Below are positions 52,421-61,394 of a DNA stretch of 64,000 nucleotides, piece by piece. Below the pieces are notes generated by a model. That model was not told the origin of the DNA, ran no database searches, and saw only the letters and a program-made list of their open reading frames with translations. The stretch comes from Seohaeicola sp024304985 (lineage in GTDB: Bacteria; Pseudomonadota; Alphaproteobacteria; Rhodobacterales; Rhodobacteraceae): NCBI RefSeq assembly GCF_028802875.1, contig NZ_JARAMP010000016.1:39706-103705 (forward strand). The letters are read 5' to 3'. Both the position numbers and the translations under genes were made by a program. Within the stretch, counting starts at the first letter, position 1; each line of letters begins with the position of its first letter.

Positions 52421-53239
52421 TCAGCCCACGAAGGCCTTTTCCACCACATATTCCGCCGGATCGGAATTGGCGCCCTCGCGCAGGCCGAACCCTTCCAGCA
52501 CGGTTTTCATGTCGGTATTGAAATCCAGCGATCCGCAGACCATGCCACGGTCGTTCTCGGGCGAGATGGGCGGGATGCCCAGATCGGCAAAGACCTTGCC
52601 GCTTGTGAGGTTGTCCGTGATCCGCCCCATCCGCGCGCTCTGTTCCCGCGTTGTCGTGGGATAATAGCGCAGCTTGTCGCCCACCAACTCGCCGATCAGC
52701 GGATCCTCGGACAGGCCCTCCACCAGTTGGCGGCCATATTCCAGCTCGGCCACGTCGCGGCAGGTGTGCATCATGATGACCTCCTCATACCGCTCGTAGG
52801 TCTCGGGGTCGCGCATCAGGCTGGCGAAGGGGGCGATCCCCGTGCCGGTGGCAAAGAACCACAGACGTTTGCCCGGCAAGAGTGCATCCAGCACCAGCGT
52901 GCCCACGGGCTTGGGCCGCAGGATGATCTGTTCGCCCGGCTGGATATGTTGCAGCTTCGATGTCAGAGGGCCGTCTGGCACCTTGATCGAATAGAACTCC
53001 AACTCCTCGTCCCAGCTGGGCGAGGCTATGGAATAGGCGCGCAGCAGGGGTTTGCCATTCTCGCCCATCAGCCCGATCATCACGAATTCGCCCGAGCGGA
53101 AGCGCAAGGATTGCGGCCGTGTCACGCGGAAGGAAAACAATCGGTCCGTCCAATGGGTCACCGCTGTCACGGTCTGGGCATCGGGCAGGGTGGGGACTTT
53201 GGGAATGGAAATCTCGGTCACTGTCAGGCTTTCGGTCAT
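52421..53239 (-). CDS. fpr: Ferredoxin--NADP+ reductase
   Basis: FAD enzyme transferring electrons between NADPH and ferredoxin/flavodoxin. The 272-residue length equals that of the Rhodobacter-type FPR. The FAD motif RAYSIASPS (RxYS, about residue 63), LWFFATGTGIAPFASL (NADP site, about 115) and the C-terminal ending EYVVEKAFVG, typical of this bacterial subclass, are present. It lies downstream of the cys cluster, which needs reduced ferredoxin or NADPH, so a functional link with sulfite reductase is plausible. Confidence 0.95.
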   Translation of the reverse strand: MTESLTVTEISIPKVPTLPDAQTVTAVTHWTDRLFSFRVTRPQSLRFRSGEFVMIGLMGENGKPLLRAYSIASPSWDEELEFYSIKVPDGPLTSKLQHIQPGEQIILRPKPVGTLVLDALLPGKRLWFFATGTGIAPFASLMRDPETYERYEEVIMMHTCRDVAELEYGRQLVEGLSEDPLIGELVGDKLRYYPTTTREQSARMGRITDNLTSGKVFADLGIPPISPENDRGMVCGSLDFNTDMKTVLEGFGLREGANSDPAEYVVEKAFVG

Positions 53240-53315
53240 ATGCGTCCTGCCGGGGAATAAACCGGCATCCTTTCCTTATCTTTGATCCATGTCAGATGAA
53301 AGCGCGGCGGAAGGT

Positions 53316-53729
53316 TCAGCCGCGCAGCCGCGCCTGATAGTCATGGGCGCGCCAGTCGGCACGGGCCAGCCATTGAGCCTCGGGCTGGCGGGTGGCAAGG
53401 GCGGCCGAAATCTCGACCTCGTCAAAGCCTGCGCGCCGCGCCATGGCGTATTGATCCGCGATCACGTGCCCCGCCGCGCGCAACCGACCCTGATAGCCGC
53501 GCAGGCGCAAGCGCCGCGCAAGGGTAAAGCCGCGACCATCGGCGAAACTGGCAAAGGGGATGCGGATGATCTGCACCGCGTCCAGTGCAAGCGAGTCGGG
53601 GTCGGCATCGGCGGGCAGGTCGATGGCCGTCGCGCCAGCCGCGGCCTCGGCCAGTGGACGAAAGCCTTCGGCCCAGTCCTCGGCCGCAAAGCCTGTGTCC
53701 CGCACGATGACGGTGCTGTTCGATGTCAT
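53316..53729 (-). CDS. DUF934 family protein (sulfate assimilation-associated)
   Basis: A 137-residue protein of the DUF934 family, always found with cysH/cysI. It contains IIRIPFASFADGRGFTLARRLRLRGYQGRLRAAG (in parts IRIPFASFADGRGFTL, RRLRLRGYQG), the family signature. Activity unknown; a helper role in sulfite reduction is assumed from gene neighbourhood. The ATG overlaps the cysH stop by four bases. Confidence 0.9.
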   Translation of the reverse strand: MTSNSTVIVRDTGFAAEDWAEGFRPLAEAAAGATAIDLPADADPDSLALDAVQIIRIPFASFADGRGFTLARRLRLRGYQGRLRAAGHVIADQYAMARRAGFDEVEISAALATRQPEAQWLARADWRAHDYQARLRG

Positions 53730-54469
53730 TGCCCTGCTCCTGTTCTGACCATCTTGCCATTCACGAAATGGATGCCGCATTCTTCCTTGGCCGCTCCGCG
53801 CCAGCGGCCCGCGCGCTCATCCTCGCCGGGTTTGACGGGCGAGGTGCAGGGCGCGCAGCCGATGGAGGGATATCCGCGCGCCACCAGCGGATGACGGGGC
53901 AGGCGGTTGTTGATCATGTAATCCTGCACATCGCCCTTGTCCCAATGGGCCAGAGGATTGACCTTCAGCCGCCCGTCGGTGTCCGCCTCGAAGAACTCCA
54001 GTGCCGCACGTGTGCTGGCCTGAAACCGCTTGCGCCCGGTGATCCATGCGTCAAAGCCGTGCAGCGCGCGCTCCAGAGGTTCCGTCTTGCGCAGCGCGCA
54101 GCAGGCATCCGGGTCGGACTGGTGCAGCAAGCCGTCAGGGTCCTGTGCCGCCAGCGCCACGGGGCGCGCGCGAATGATCCGCAGATCCGACAACTCCAGC
54201 CGCTCCGCGACCTGCCGCTGATAGTCCAGCGTTTCGGGAAACAGCATTGCCGTGTCGATGAACAGCACCGGCACGGTCCGGTCGATCACCGCCAGCATAT
54301 GCAGCAGCGCCACGCTTTCCGCGCCAAAGGAGCTGACCAGCGCGATCCGGCCCACCTGCGGGTCGGACAGTGCATGGCGCAGCACGGCGCTGGCCGCATG
54401 GTGGCGATAGCGCGCGTTCAGGTCTGCCGCGCGCTCTGCCACGGGGGCTAGGGGCGCCTCAAGCGGCAT
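53726..54469 (-). CDS. cysH: Phosphoadenylyl-/adenylyl-sulfate reductase
   Basis: A 247-residue enzyme reducing APS (or PAPS) to sulfite. The phosphosulfate loop is LVSSFGAESVALLHM (SFGAE). It has CC (CCALRKTEPL, about residue 120) and CxxCT (GCAPCTSPV, about 205) with a final ECGIH near the end. This four-Cys pattern marks the [4Fe-4S]-containing APS reductase type. Start ATG at 54469 overlaps the cysI end; transcription is from the DUF2849 gene. Confidence 0.93.
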   Translation of the reverse strand: MPLEAPLAPVAERAADLNARYRHHAASAVLRHALSDPQVGRIALVSSFGAESVALLHMLAVIDRTVPVLFIDTAMLFPETLDYQRQVAERLELSDLRIIRARPVALAAQDPDGLLHQSDPDACCALRKTEPLERALHGFDAWITGRKRFQASTRAALEFFEADTDGRLKVNPLAHWDKGDVQDYMINNRLPRHPLVARGYPSIGCAPCTSPVKPGEDERAGRWRGAAKEECGIHFVNGKMVRTGAGQ

Positions 54470-56126
54470 GACGGCCCTGCGCCTCGGGGTAAAGAGCGGC
54501 CTTGAACGGTGCCACGCCCAGACGGCGATAGGCCTCAAGGAAGGTTTCCTCACGCCCCTCGCGCAGGTCCAGATAGGCGCGGATCAGCCGTTCGATGGCC
54601 GGCAGCAGGTCATCGGCCGCGAAACCGGGGCCAGCGCGTTCGCCGATCACGGCATCTTCGGTGCCGTCACCGCCCAGCGTGATCTGGTAGTTTTCCACGC
54701 CCGCGCGGTCCAGCCCCAGAATCCCGATATGGCCGACATGGTGATGTCCGCAGGCGTTGATGCAGCCGGAAATCTTGATCTTGAGCGGGCCGATATCATG
54801 CTCCAGCTTGAGCGTGTCGAAATGGGTGGCGATCTCTTGCGCGATGGGGATGGAGCGCGCCGTGGCCAGCGCGCAATAGTCCATGCCGGGGCAGGCGATG
54901 ATATCGCTGATCAGGCCGATATTGGCGGTGGCCAGCCCCGCCTCTTTCAGCGCCGCATGTACCACTGGAAGATCGGCGCGGGCAACATGGGGCAGGATCA
55001 CGTTCTGCTCGTGGCTGATGCGCAGCTCGTCATAGGCATAGGTTGCGGCCAGATCGGCCATGACGCGCATCTGATCTGCAGTGGCGTCACCCGGTGTGGC
55101 CCCATGTGCCTTGAGGCTGATGGACACGATGGCATGATCGGCTTGGCGATGCGCGGTAAGGTTGGTGTCGGCCCATGCCCGGAACACCGGATCGGTGGCA
55201 TAGGCCACCTCATAGGCATTCAGCGGCTTGGCCACGAAATCCGGGGCGGCAAACTGCGGCGCGATCTGTGCCAGCAGCGCCTGATCCGCGCCGTTGAAGG
55301 CGGTGCGCAGGGTTTCGAACCGTTCCTCGACCAAGGCGCGGATGGTGTCGATCCCGTTCTCGTGCACGGTGATCTTGATGCGCGCCTTGTATTTGTTGTC
55401 GCGCCGTCCCAGCAGGTTGTAGACGCTGACAATCGCCTCCAGATAGGGCAGCAGATCGCCGCGTGGCAGAAAAGGCCGGATCACCTGCCCGATCATCGGG
55501 GTGCGGCCAAGGCCACCGCCCACGATCACCTCGAACCCGGTCTCGCCGTCACGCGCCACCATGCGCAGCCCGATGTCATGGGCGCGGGTCACGGCGCGGT
55601 CATTGGGGCTGCCGGTGATGGCGATCTTGAACTTGCGCGGCAGGAACTGGAATTCGGGGTGATCCGTGGACCATTGGCGGATCAGCTCGGCCACCGGGCG
55701 AGGATCGGACAGCTCATCTGCGGCAGCACCCGCGAAATGGTCGGCGGTCACGTTGCGGATCGTGTTGCCGCTGGTCTGGATCGCATGCAGCCCCACCTCG
55801 GCCAAGGCGTCCAGCATGTCGGGCACATCGGACAGTTTGGGCCAGTTATACTGGATGTTCTGGCGGGTGGTGAAATGGCCGTAACCCTTGTCCCAGCGTT
55901 CCGCCAGATAGGCCAGTTGCCGCATCTGCGCGCTGTTCAGGGTGCCGTAAGGGATCGCCACCCGCAGCATATAGGCGTGCAGTTGCAGATAGAGGCCGTT
56001 CATCAGGCGCAGCGGCTTGAACTCATCCTCGGTCAATGACCCGTCGATGCGGCGGGCCACCTGCGCGCGGAACTGGGCGTTACGCTCGGCCAGAAAGGCC
56101 CGGTCGAATTCGCTGTAGTTATACAT
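54459..56126 (-). CDS. cysI: Nitrite/sulfite reductase, siroheme hemoprotein
   Basis: A 555-residue sulfite reductase. The siroheme-[4Fe-4S] ligands are CPGMDYC (C-x5-C, about residue 415) and GCINACGHHHVGHIG (C-x3-C, about 465). The tandem ferredoxin-reductase-like halves include GHFTTRQNIQYNWP and RNVTADHFAGAAADE. Starts overlapping the DUF2849 stop, ends overlapping cysH. No siroheme synthase (cysG) is adjacent, unlike many Rhodobacteraceae cys loci. Confidence 0.94.
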   Translation of the reverse strand: MYNYSEFDRAFLAERNAQFRAQVARRIDGSLTEDEFKPLRLMNGLYLQLHAYMLRVAIPYGTLNSAQMRQLAYLAERWDKGYGHFTTRQNIQYNWPKLSDVPDMLDALAEVGLHAIQTSGNTIRNVTADHFAGAAADELSDPRPVAELIRQWSTDHPEFQFLPRKFKIAITGSPNDRAVTRAHDIGLRMVARDGETGFEVIVGGGLGRTPMIGQVIRPFLPRGDLLPYLEAIVSVYNLLGRRDNKYKARIKITVHENGIDTIRALVEERFETLRTAFNGADQALLAQIAPQFAAPDFVAKPLNAYEVAYATDPVFRAWADTNLTAHRQADHAIVSISLKAHGATPGDATADQMRVMADLAATYAYDELRISHEQNVILPHVARADLPVVHAALKEAGLATANIGLISDIIACPGMDYCALATARSIPIAQEIATHFDTLKLEHDIGPLKIKISGCINACGHHHVGHIGILGLDRAGVENYQITLGGDGTEDAVIGERAGPGFAADDLLPAIERLIRAYLDLREGREETFLEAYRRLGVAPFKAALYPEAQGRHAA

Positions 56127-56424
56127 TGGCCAGACCCTCCTGCTTGCCATGCGCATAGTTGGACGGGCCCTTGCGGCGGAACTCCTCGCGGAAATGGGCG
56201 GGCTGCGGGCCGCGCGGGCCGGGGATCACATCGGCAAGGTAGGCCCCCACCACGCGGCCCGGTTGCCGCTGGGCATCCAGCAGGCGCATCTGGGCAATCG
56301 CCTCATCCTCGATCACCTCGGCGCGCGACAAGTCGCGCGTCCAGCTGTCATCGGCGGCCAGATAGATGACATCGCCTTCGATCAACGCATTGGCGGTGAC
56401 GACCTTGGGGGTGAAACGGGACAT
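56119..56424 (-). CDS. DUF2849 family protein
   Basis: A 101-residue protein of the DUF2849 family, regularly first in alphaproteobacterial cysI-cysH operons. It reads MSRFTPKVVTANALIEGDVIYL and DEAIAQMRLLDAQRQPGRVVGAYL, the usual conserved blocks, ending FRRKGPSNYAHGKQ. Its role in sulfite reduction is unknown. The palindromic operator pair lies 60 bases upstream. Confidence 0.9.
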   Translation of the reverse strand: MSRFTPKVVTANALIEGDVIYLAADDSWTRDLSRAEVIEDEAIAQMRLLDAQRQPGRVVGAYLADVIPGPRGPQPAHFREEFRRKGPSNYAHGKQEGLANV

Positions 56425-56483
56425 GGAACTCTCCTTCAAGGGGGCGCGCCCCTGTCAGCTTTCGGTTTGACCTTTCCGGCAAT

Positions 56484-56543
56484 ATAGGAAATATTTCCTA
56501 TCAAGCGCCAGTATCCACGACAGATAAGGAACGTTGTTTCCTG
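56484..56543. promoter_or_regulatory. Putative Lrp-family operator pair in the cys/lrp divergent region
   Basis: A perfect 18-bp palindrome ATAGGAAATATTTCCTAT lies at 56484-56501. A second imperfect copy, AAGGAACGTTGTTTCCTG, lies at 56526-56543. Their centres are about 42 bases apart (four helical turns), as Lrp-type octamers prefer. They sit between the DUF2849-cysI operon and the divergent Lrp gene. Regulation of both is inferred. Confidence 0.8.
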
Positions 56544-56585
56544 TGGCGGATGATGGCGTAATGATTTTCCACTTGAGCGGAGATA

Positions 56586-57053
56586 ATGGAAATGTCGATC
56601 CGACTGGATGCCACCGACCGGAAAATTCTGGCAGAGTTGCAGCGCGACGCGGGGCAATCGCTGGATGAAATCGCCAAACAGGTCGGGTCCTCCAAGACAC
56701 CCGTCTGGAACCGCATCCGCAAGATGCGCGAGGCCGGGATCATGGGGGCGCAGACCGTCATCCTCGATGCCGAGGCGCTGGGGTTCGAGGCCTGCTTCTT
56801 CGTGCTGATCCGCACGTCAGAGCATGAGGCGACATGGCAGGCGGCCTTCCTCAAGGCGCTGCAAAAACGTCCCGAGGTGCAGGAGGCGCATCGTCTGGCG
56901 GGCGATATCGACTATATCCTCAAGGTCCGGGTCAAGAATGCGCGCGCCTATGATGCCTTCTATCAGGCGCTGATTTCCGAGGTGAAGGTGCATAACGTGA
57001 CGGCGTTGTTGTCGATGGAGGAGATCAAATCGACGACGGCTCTGCCGTTGTGA
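56586..57053 (+). CDS. Lrp/AsnC family transcriptional regulator
   Basis: A 155-residue regulator with an N-terminal helix-turn-helix (LDATDRKILAELQRDAGQSLDEIAKQVGSSKTPVWNRIRKM) and C-terminal RAM ligand domain (RLAGDIDYILKVRVKNARAYDAF). It is divergent from the cys operon. ATG 56586 and 56592 are both possible; GGAGATA precedes the first. Probably a CysB-independent regulator of sulfur genes in this group, sensing an amino acid, perhaps cysteine or a precursor. Confidence 0.93.
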   Translation: MEMSIRLDATDRKILAELQRDAGQSLDEIAKQVGSSKTPVWNRIRKMREAGIMGAQTVILDAEALGFEACFFVLIRTSEHEATWQAAFLKALQKRPEVQEAHRLAGDIDYILKVRVKNARAYDAFYQALISEVKVHNVTALLSMEEIKSTTALPL

Positions 57054-57062
57054 GGGCGGGGC

Positions 57063-57084
57063 CGGATATTTTCAGCAAAAAGAA
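57063..57084 (+). repeat. Dispersed GGATATTTTCAGC-type repeat
   Basis: GGATATTTTCAGCAAAAAGAAG directly follows the Lrp gene and precedes the convergent P450 gene end. It matches the copy at 31125-31146 at most positions. Confidence 0.5.
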
Positions 57085-57092
57085 GCAGGACG

Positions 57093-58280
57093 TCAAACGC
57101 GGACCATCAGGCGGCTGAGACCGTGGAAATGATAGCTGTCGGCAAAGCGTGGCTGGCCTGACAGGCGCAGGTCCGGGCAGCGGTCGAAGAGCGTCTTGAG
57201 CGCGATCTGCAATTCCAGTCGCGCCAGCGGCGCGCCGACGCAGAAATGCAGCCCGGCGCCAAAGGCCGCGTTGGCTTTCGCGGGCCGCGCGGGATCGAAA
57301 CGGTCGGGGTTCTGCCAATGGGCAGGGTCGCGGTTTGCGGCGCCCAGCAGCAATCCGATCCGGTCACCGCGCCGGAAGGTGTGGCCGTTCAACTCCACAT
57401 CCTCATAAGCGTAGCGGGTGAACATGTGGAGCGGCGGGTCAAGGCGCAGGAGTTCCTCGACCGTGGCCGCGATCCGGTCGGGCGTCAGATGAGCGCGCGG
57501 ATCGCGCTGGGCCAGCAGCAGGCGGGTGGCATTGCCGATACTGTGCACCGTTGCCTCATGCCCGGCGTTCAGGAGCAGAATGCAGGTCGAAATCAGCTCT
57601 GGCGTGGACAGGCGCGCGCCGTCTTCCTCGGCGGCGATCAGTTGGGTGATCAGATCATCGCCGGGCATCGTGCGGCGCTGGTCGATATAGTCGGTCAGAA
57701 AGGCGGTGAAGGCGATGGCGGCGCCTGCCGCCTCATCCTCCATCCGGCGGGTGCGCCTGGCCTGATACATGCCCACCATGGCGTTGGACCATGACAGCAG
57801 GTCATCGGCGCGGCTTTCCGGCACGCCCAGAAGCCGCGCGATCGTGATGACAGGGATCAGCCGCGCATAGGCGGGCAGCAGGTCGAAAGCCACGTCCTGC
57901 GGGAAAGCGTCGATCAGCCGATGGCACAAGGCTGTGAGTCCGGGGGCCAGATCCGCGATGCGCTGCGTGGTGAAGGCGCGCAGCACCAGCCCGCGCAGGC
58001 GGGTGTGGCGGGGTGGCTCCAGTTCCAGCATCGAATGATCCTCGATCGCGTAGAACGGCGCCAAATGCGCAGGCGGCGGGCTTGCCTGTTCCGCGGGGAT
58101 CTCGCGCCCGAAGCGGCGGTCGCGCAGCACGACATTGACGCTGGCATAGGACAGCGCGCAGGGCATGGCGTATTCTTCCCACCAGACCAGCGCGCCACCG
58201 GCCGCGCGGGCACGGGCATAGGCGGGGTAGGGATTCTGCACGAAGGCAGGGTCGGTCGGGGATTGGGCAAAGCGATACAT
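57093..58280 (-). CDS. Cytochrome P450
   Basis: A 395-residue soluble monooxygenase. The heme loop FGAGLHFCVGAPLARLELQ has Cys347. The I-helix motif is LLNAGHEATVHSIGN (AGxEAT in place of AGxET/D-T), and the ExxR motif EELLRLDPPLHMFTRYA (E..R) lies before it. Class is the bacterial CYP type that uses ferredoxin partners. No ferredoxin or reductase is adjacent. The substrate is unknown. ATG 58280 is used; a GTG eight codons upstream is possible. Confidence 0.93.
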   Translation of the reverse strand: MYRFAQSPTDPAFVQNPYPAYARARAAGGALVWWEEYAMPCALSYASVNVVLRDRRFGREIPAEQASPPPAHLAPFYAIEDHSMLELEPPRHTRLRGLVLRAFTTQRIADLAPGLTALCHRLIDAFPQDVAFDLLPAYARLIPVITIARLLGVPESRADDLLSWSNAMVGMYQARRTRRMEDEAAGAAIAFTAFLTDYIDQRRTMPGDDLITQLIAAEEDGARLSTPELISTCILLLNAGHEATVHSIGNATRLLLAQRDPRAHLTPDRIAATVEELLRLDPPLHMFTRYAYEDVELNGHTFRRGDRIGLLLGAANRDPAHWQNPDRFDPARPAKANAAFGAGLHFCVGAPLARLELQIALKTLFDRCPDLRLSGQPRFADSYHFHGLSRLMVRV

Positions 58281-58340
58281 GCAACAAGGGATGCCCGACA
58301 GCACTGGTCAAGACAAGGGCGGCGCGGATAGATTGGAGCC

Positions 58341-60110
58341 ATGAGACAAGACACCGCCCGCCGCCTTGCGGTCTTCGCCCTGTTCGTGATGGCCGTTGCC
58401 GCCTTTTCGGCGGCGGTCTGGCGCACGGGCTATGGTCAGGCGCTGGATCAGGCGGCACAGCGTGGCGAGGCGGATCTTCTGCTGGCGACAGACCGGCTGA
58501 CCGGGCAGTTGCAGCTTTACCAGCAGCTTGCCGTGATCATGGCGGCGCATCCATCCCTGGCCGAGGCGCTGCGGCTGGGGGACGGCGAGGCTGTGCGCGC
58601 CATCCTTGTGGCGACCGCCGACAAGACCGGGGCGCTGGATGTGCAACTGGCTGACCGTGACGGTCGCGTGCTGGCGACGGCGAACGGGATGAATGACAGC
58701 GGGCTGGCCGACAGCGCCTATTTCCGGCGCGCCATGACGGGGGCGCTGGGCGAGGGGCACGGGATCAATCCCGTGGGCGGGCAGCGCAGCTATACCTTCG
58801 CGGCCCCGATCTTTGGCGCGGATGCGCAGGTCAAGGGTGCGGTCATGGTGCTGGCGGATATCGGTCTGGTCGAGGCCGAATGGCGCGGCGCGCGGCCCAC
58901 GGTGTTCTTCACCGATTCGGATGGTCTGGTTTTCATCACCAATCGCTCGGAATTGCTGTTCTGGAAGCGCGCGCCCGGTCAGATCGGCCTGTCGCCGCCT
59001 TCGGGTGTGGCGGGAGAGTTCTCTTTCCTGCAACGGGGCGCGCACATGATCTGGCGCGAACGCTGGAGCCCTTATATCCCGGCCCGTGCCCTGCATCTGG
59101 CCCGCGATCTGCCGGTGATCGGCATGCGGGCCGAGGCGCTTGTGGACGTTGAACCGGCCCGACGTCTGGCGACCTTGCAGGCGGGGCTGGTGGCGGCGGT
59201 CTGTCTGGCCTTCGGGGCGCTGCTGTTTCTGGCGACCGAGCGGCGTCGCACATTGGCGCTGGCCAATGCCAAGCTGGAAGGCCGCGTGGCCGAGCGCACG
59301 CGCGAGCTGTCCGGGGCGAATGCCGCGCTGCGCCGCGAGGTGGCCGAACGCACCGCCGCCGAGGTCGCGCTGAAGAAGGTGCAGGATGATCTGGTGCAGG
59401 CGGGCAAGCTCTCGGCCCTTGGCCAGATGAGCGCGGGCATCAGCCACGAGTTGAACCAGCCGCTGATGGCGATCCGGCAATATGCCGAGAATGGCGTGGG
59501 GCTGCTGGAACGGGGCAAAACCGATGTTGCGGTCCAGAACCTGCGGCGGATCGGGGATCTGGCGCATCGCATGGCGCGCATCATCCGCAATCTGCGCGCC
59601 TTTGCCCGGCAGGAAAGCGAGCCGATGGGGCGGGTCGATCTGGTCGCTGTGATCAATGCAACGCTGGAACTGTCCGAGACGCGCCTGTCGCGCGACGGCG
59701 TGACGGTGGAATGGACGCCGCCCGCGCCGCTGCATGTCATCGGGGGCGAGGTGCGGCTGGGACAGGTGGTGCTGAACCTGATCGGCAATGCCGCTGACGC
59801 GATGGCGGGGCTGGAGGAGCGCCGTATCAGCCTGTCCCTGCGCCGCGAGGAGCAGCGTGTCGTTCTGGAAGTGGCCGATACCGGGCCGGGAATCGAAGAA
59901 CCCGAGAAGATCTTTGAGCCCTTCTACACGACCAAGGCGGTCGGTGCCGCCGAGGGCATGGGTCTGGGCCTGTCGATCTCTTACGGGTTGGTGCAAAGCT
60001 TCGGCGGCGCGATCCGGGGGCGCAACCGGCCCGAAGGCGGCGCGGTCTTCACGGTCGAATTGACAGCCGCCGCCACGGACACCCCCGCACGATCCGAGGC
60101 GGCAGGATGA
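58341..60110 (+). CDS. dctB: C4-dicarboxylate sensor histidine kinase DctB
   Basis: A 589-residue membrane kinase sensing external dicarboxylates. Two membrane segments (FALFVMAVAAFSAAVW, about residues 10-25; VAAVCLAFGALLFLATERRR, about 285-304) flank a periplasmic double Cache-like region. The phosphoacceptor is in GISHELNQPLMAIRQYAENG (H-box), and LGLSISYGLVQSFGG and ADTGPGIEE give the ATPase. ATG 58341 begins the gene; dctD starts within its last codons (4-base overlap). Confidence 0.94.
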   Translation: MRQDTARRLAVFALFVMAVAAFSAAVWRTGYGQALDQAAQRGEADLLLATDRLTGQLQLYQQLAVIMAAHPSLAEALRLGDGEAVRAILVATADKTGALDVQLADRDGRVLATANGMNDSGLADSAYFRRAMTGALGEGHGINPVGGQRSYTFAAPIFGADAQVKGAVMVLADIGLVEAEWRGARPTVFFTDSDGLVFITNRSELLFWKRAPGQIGLSPPSGVAGEFSFLQRGAHMIWRERWSPYIPARALHLARDLPVIGMRAEALVDVEPARRLATLQAGLVAAVCLAFGALLFLATERRRTLALANAKLEGRVAERTRELSGANAALRREVAERTAAEVALKKVQDDLVQAGKLSALGQMSAGISHELNQPLMAIRQYAENGVGLLERGKTDVAVQNLRRIGDLAHRMARIIRNLRAFARQESEPMGRVDLVAVINATLELSETRLSRDGVTVEWTPPAPLHVIGGEVRLGQVVLNLIGNAADAMAGLEERRISLSLRREEQRVVLEVADTGPGIEEPEKIFEPFYTTKAVGAAEGMGLGLSISYGLVQSFGGAIRGRNRPEGGAVFTVELTAAATDTPARSEAAG

Positions 60111-61345
60111 TCCGGCAGGTCCTGATCGTCGATGATGATGTCGCCGTGCGCGAGGCGCTGGCGCAGACGCTGGAACTGGCCGATTACAGCCCGCGCGTCA
60201 CCGGAAGTTTCATCGAGGCCAAGGATCACATCTCGGACGCGTTCGAGGGGGTGATCCTGTCGGATATCCGCATGCCGGGGCGGGACGGGTTCTTTCTGCT
60301 GGATCACACGCAGAAACTCGACCCCGACCTGCCGGTGATCCTGTTGACCGGCGAGGGCGATATCCCGATGGCGGTGCGTGCCATGGGGCAGGGGGCCTTC
60401 GGTTTTCTGGAGAAACCCTGCGCCGCCGCCGATCTACTGGCCGAGGTGGAACGCGCCCTCAAGACCCGCGCGCTTGTGCTGGAGAACCGTCGCCTCAAGG
60501 CGCAACTGGAAGCGGGCGATCCCGCCGCGCGGATGCTGTTCGGCACGTCGGCCCTTGCCGAAGGCCTGCGCGACCGCGTGCGGGCGGTGGCCCGGACCCG
60601 CGCCGAGGTGCTGGTGAGCGGTCCTCCCGGCAGCGGGATATCCAAGGTGGCCGAAGTGATCCATCTGTGTTCCGCGCAGGCCAAGGGTCCGTTCGTCAAG
60701 ACACCGGCCGCCGGGCTTGATCCCTCAGGGCTGGTGCAGGCGCTGGACAGCGCCACGGGCGGCAGCCTGTTTCTGGACGAGTTGGGCGCAATGCCCGCCG
60801 AGACGCAATTCGCCCTGCTGGATCATCTGGAGCAGGAGGGGGAAGTGCGCCTGATCGCGGGCAGCAGCGGCGATCTTGTGGAACTGGTCGCGCGGGGGCG
60901 GTTGAACCCGGATCTCTACTATCGGCTGGACGTCATGCCGGTGCGGATTCCGTCGCTGGGCGAGCGGCGCGAGGATATTCCGGTGCTCTTTCGCCAATAT
61001 GTCGCTCAGGCCAGCGAGCAGGCCGGTCTGACCCCGCCACCGATCGGCCCCGAGGTGATCGGCGCGCTGATGGCACGGGACTGGCCGGGCAATGCGCGTG
61101 CGCTGATGTCGGCGGCAATGCGGTTTGCGCTGGGTCTGGGCGAGGGGCAAGGGCCCGAGACCGGTCATGGTCCCGGTCTGGGGCTGGCCGAACAGATGGC
61201 GCAGGTCGAACGCTCGCTTCTGGTGGCGGCGCTGCGGCGGCAGCATGGCCGGGCCGCCGATGCGGCACGCGATCTGAAACTGCCGCGCAAGACCTTTTAC
61301 GACAAGCTGGCGCGCTATGGCCTGAAACCCGAGGAGTTCCGCTGA
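60107..61345 (+). CDS. dctD: DctD-like response regulator lacking the sigma-54 contact loop and Walker A lysine
   Basis: A 412-residue regulator: receiver domain (Asp53 in ILSDIRMPG, Lys103 in LEKPCAAAD), degenerate AAA+ domain, C-terminal Fis HTH (RAADAARDLKLPRKTFYDKLARYGL). The AAA+ Walker A reads SGPPGSGISKV, so the Lys is replaced by Ile, and the region holding GAFTGA in active enzymes is missing between Pro-Ser-Gly and GGSLFLDELG. LYYRLDVMPVRIPSLGERREDI remains. It is shorter than normal DctD (~445). It probably activates without sigma-54 remodelling, acting on the boxes upstream of dctP. Confidence 0.93.
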   Translation: MIRQVLIVDDDVAVREALAQTLELADYSPRVTGSFIEAKDHISDAFEGVILSDIRMPGRDGFFLLDHTQKLDPDLPVILLTGEGDIPMAVRAMGQGAFGFLEKPCAAADLLAEVERALKTRALVLENRRLKAQLEAGDPAARMLFGTSALAEGLRDRVRAVARTRAEVLVSGPPGSGISKVAEVIHLCSAQAKGPFVKTPAAGLDPSGLVQALDSATGGSLFLDELGAMPAETQFALLDHLEQEGEVRLIAGSSGDLVELVARGRLNPDLYYRLDVMPVRIPSLGERREDIPVLFRQYVAQASEQAGLTPPPIGPEVIGALMARDWPGNARALMSAAMRFALGLGEGQGPETGHGPGLGLAEQMAQVERSLLVAALRRQHGRAADAARDLKLPRKTFYDKLARYGLKPEEFR

Positions 61346-61394
61346 GTCGGCCATGACTGCGGACCTGCGATTCGGCGCCTGATTCGGTGAGGAC

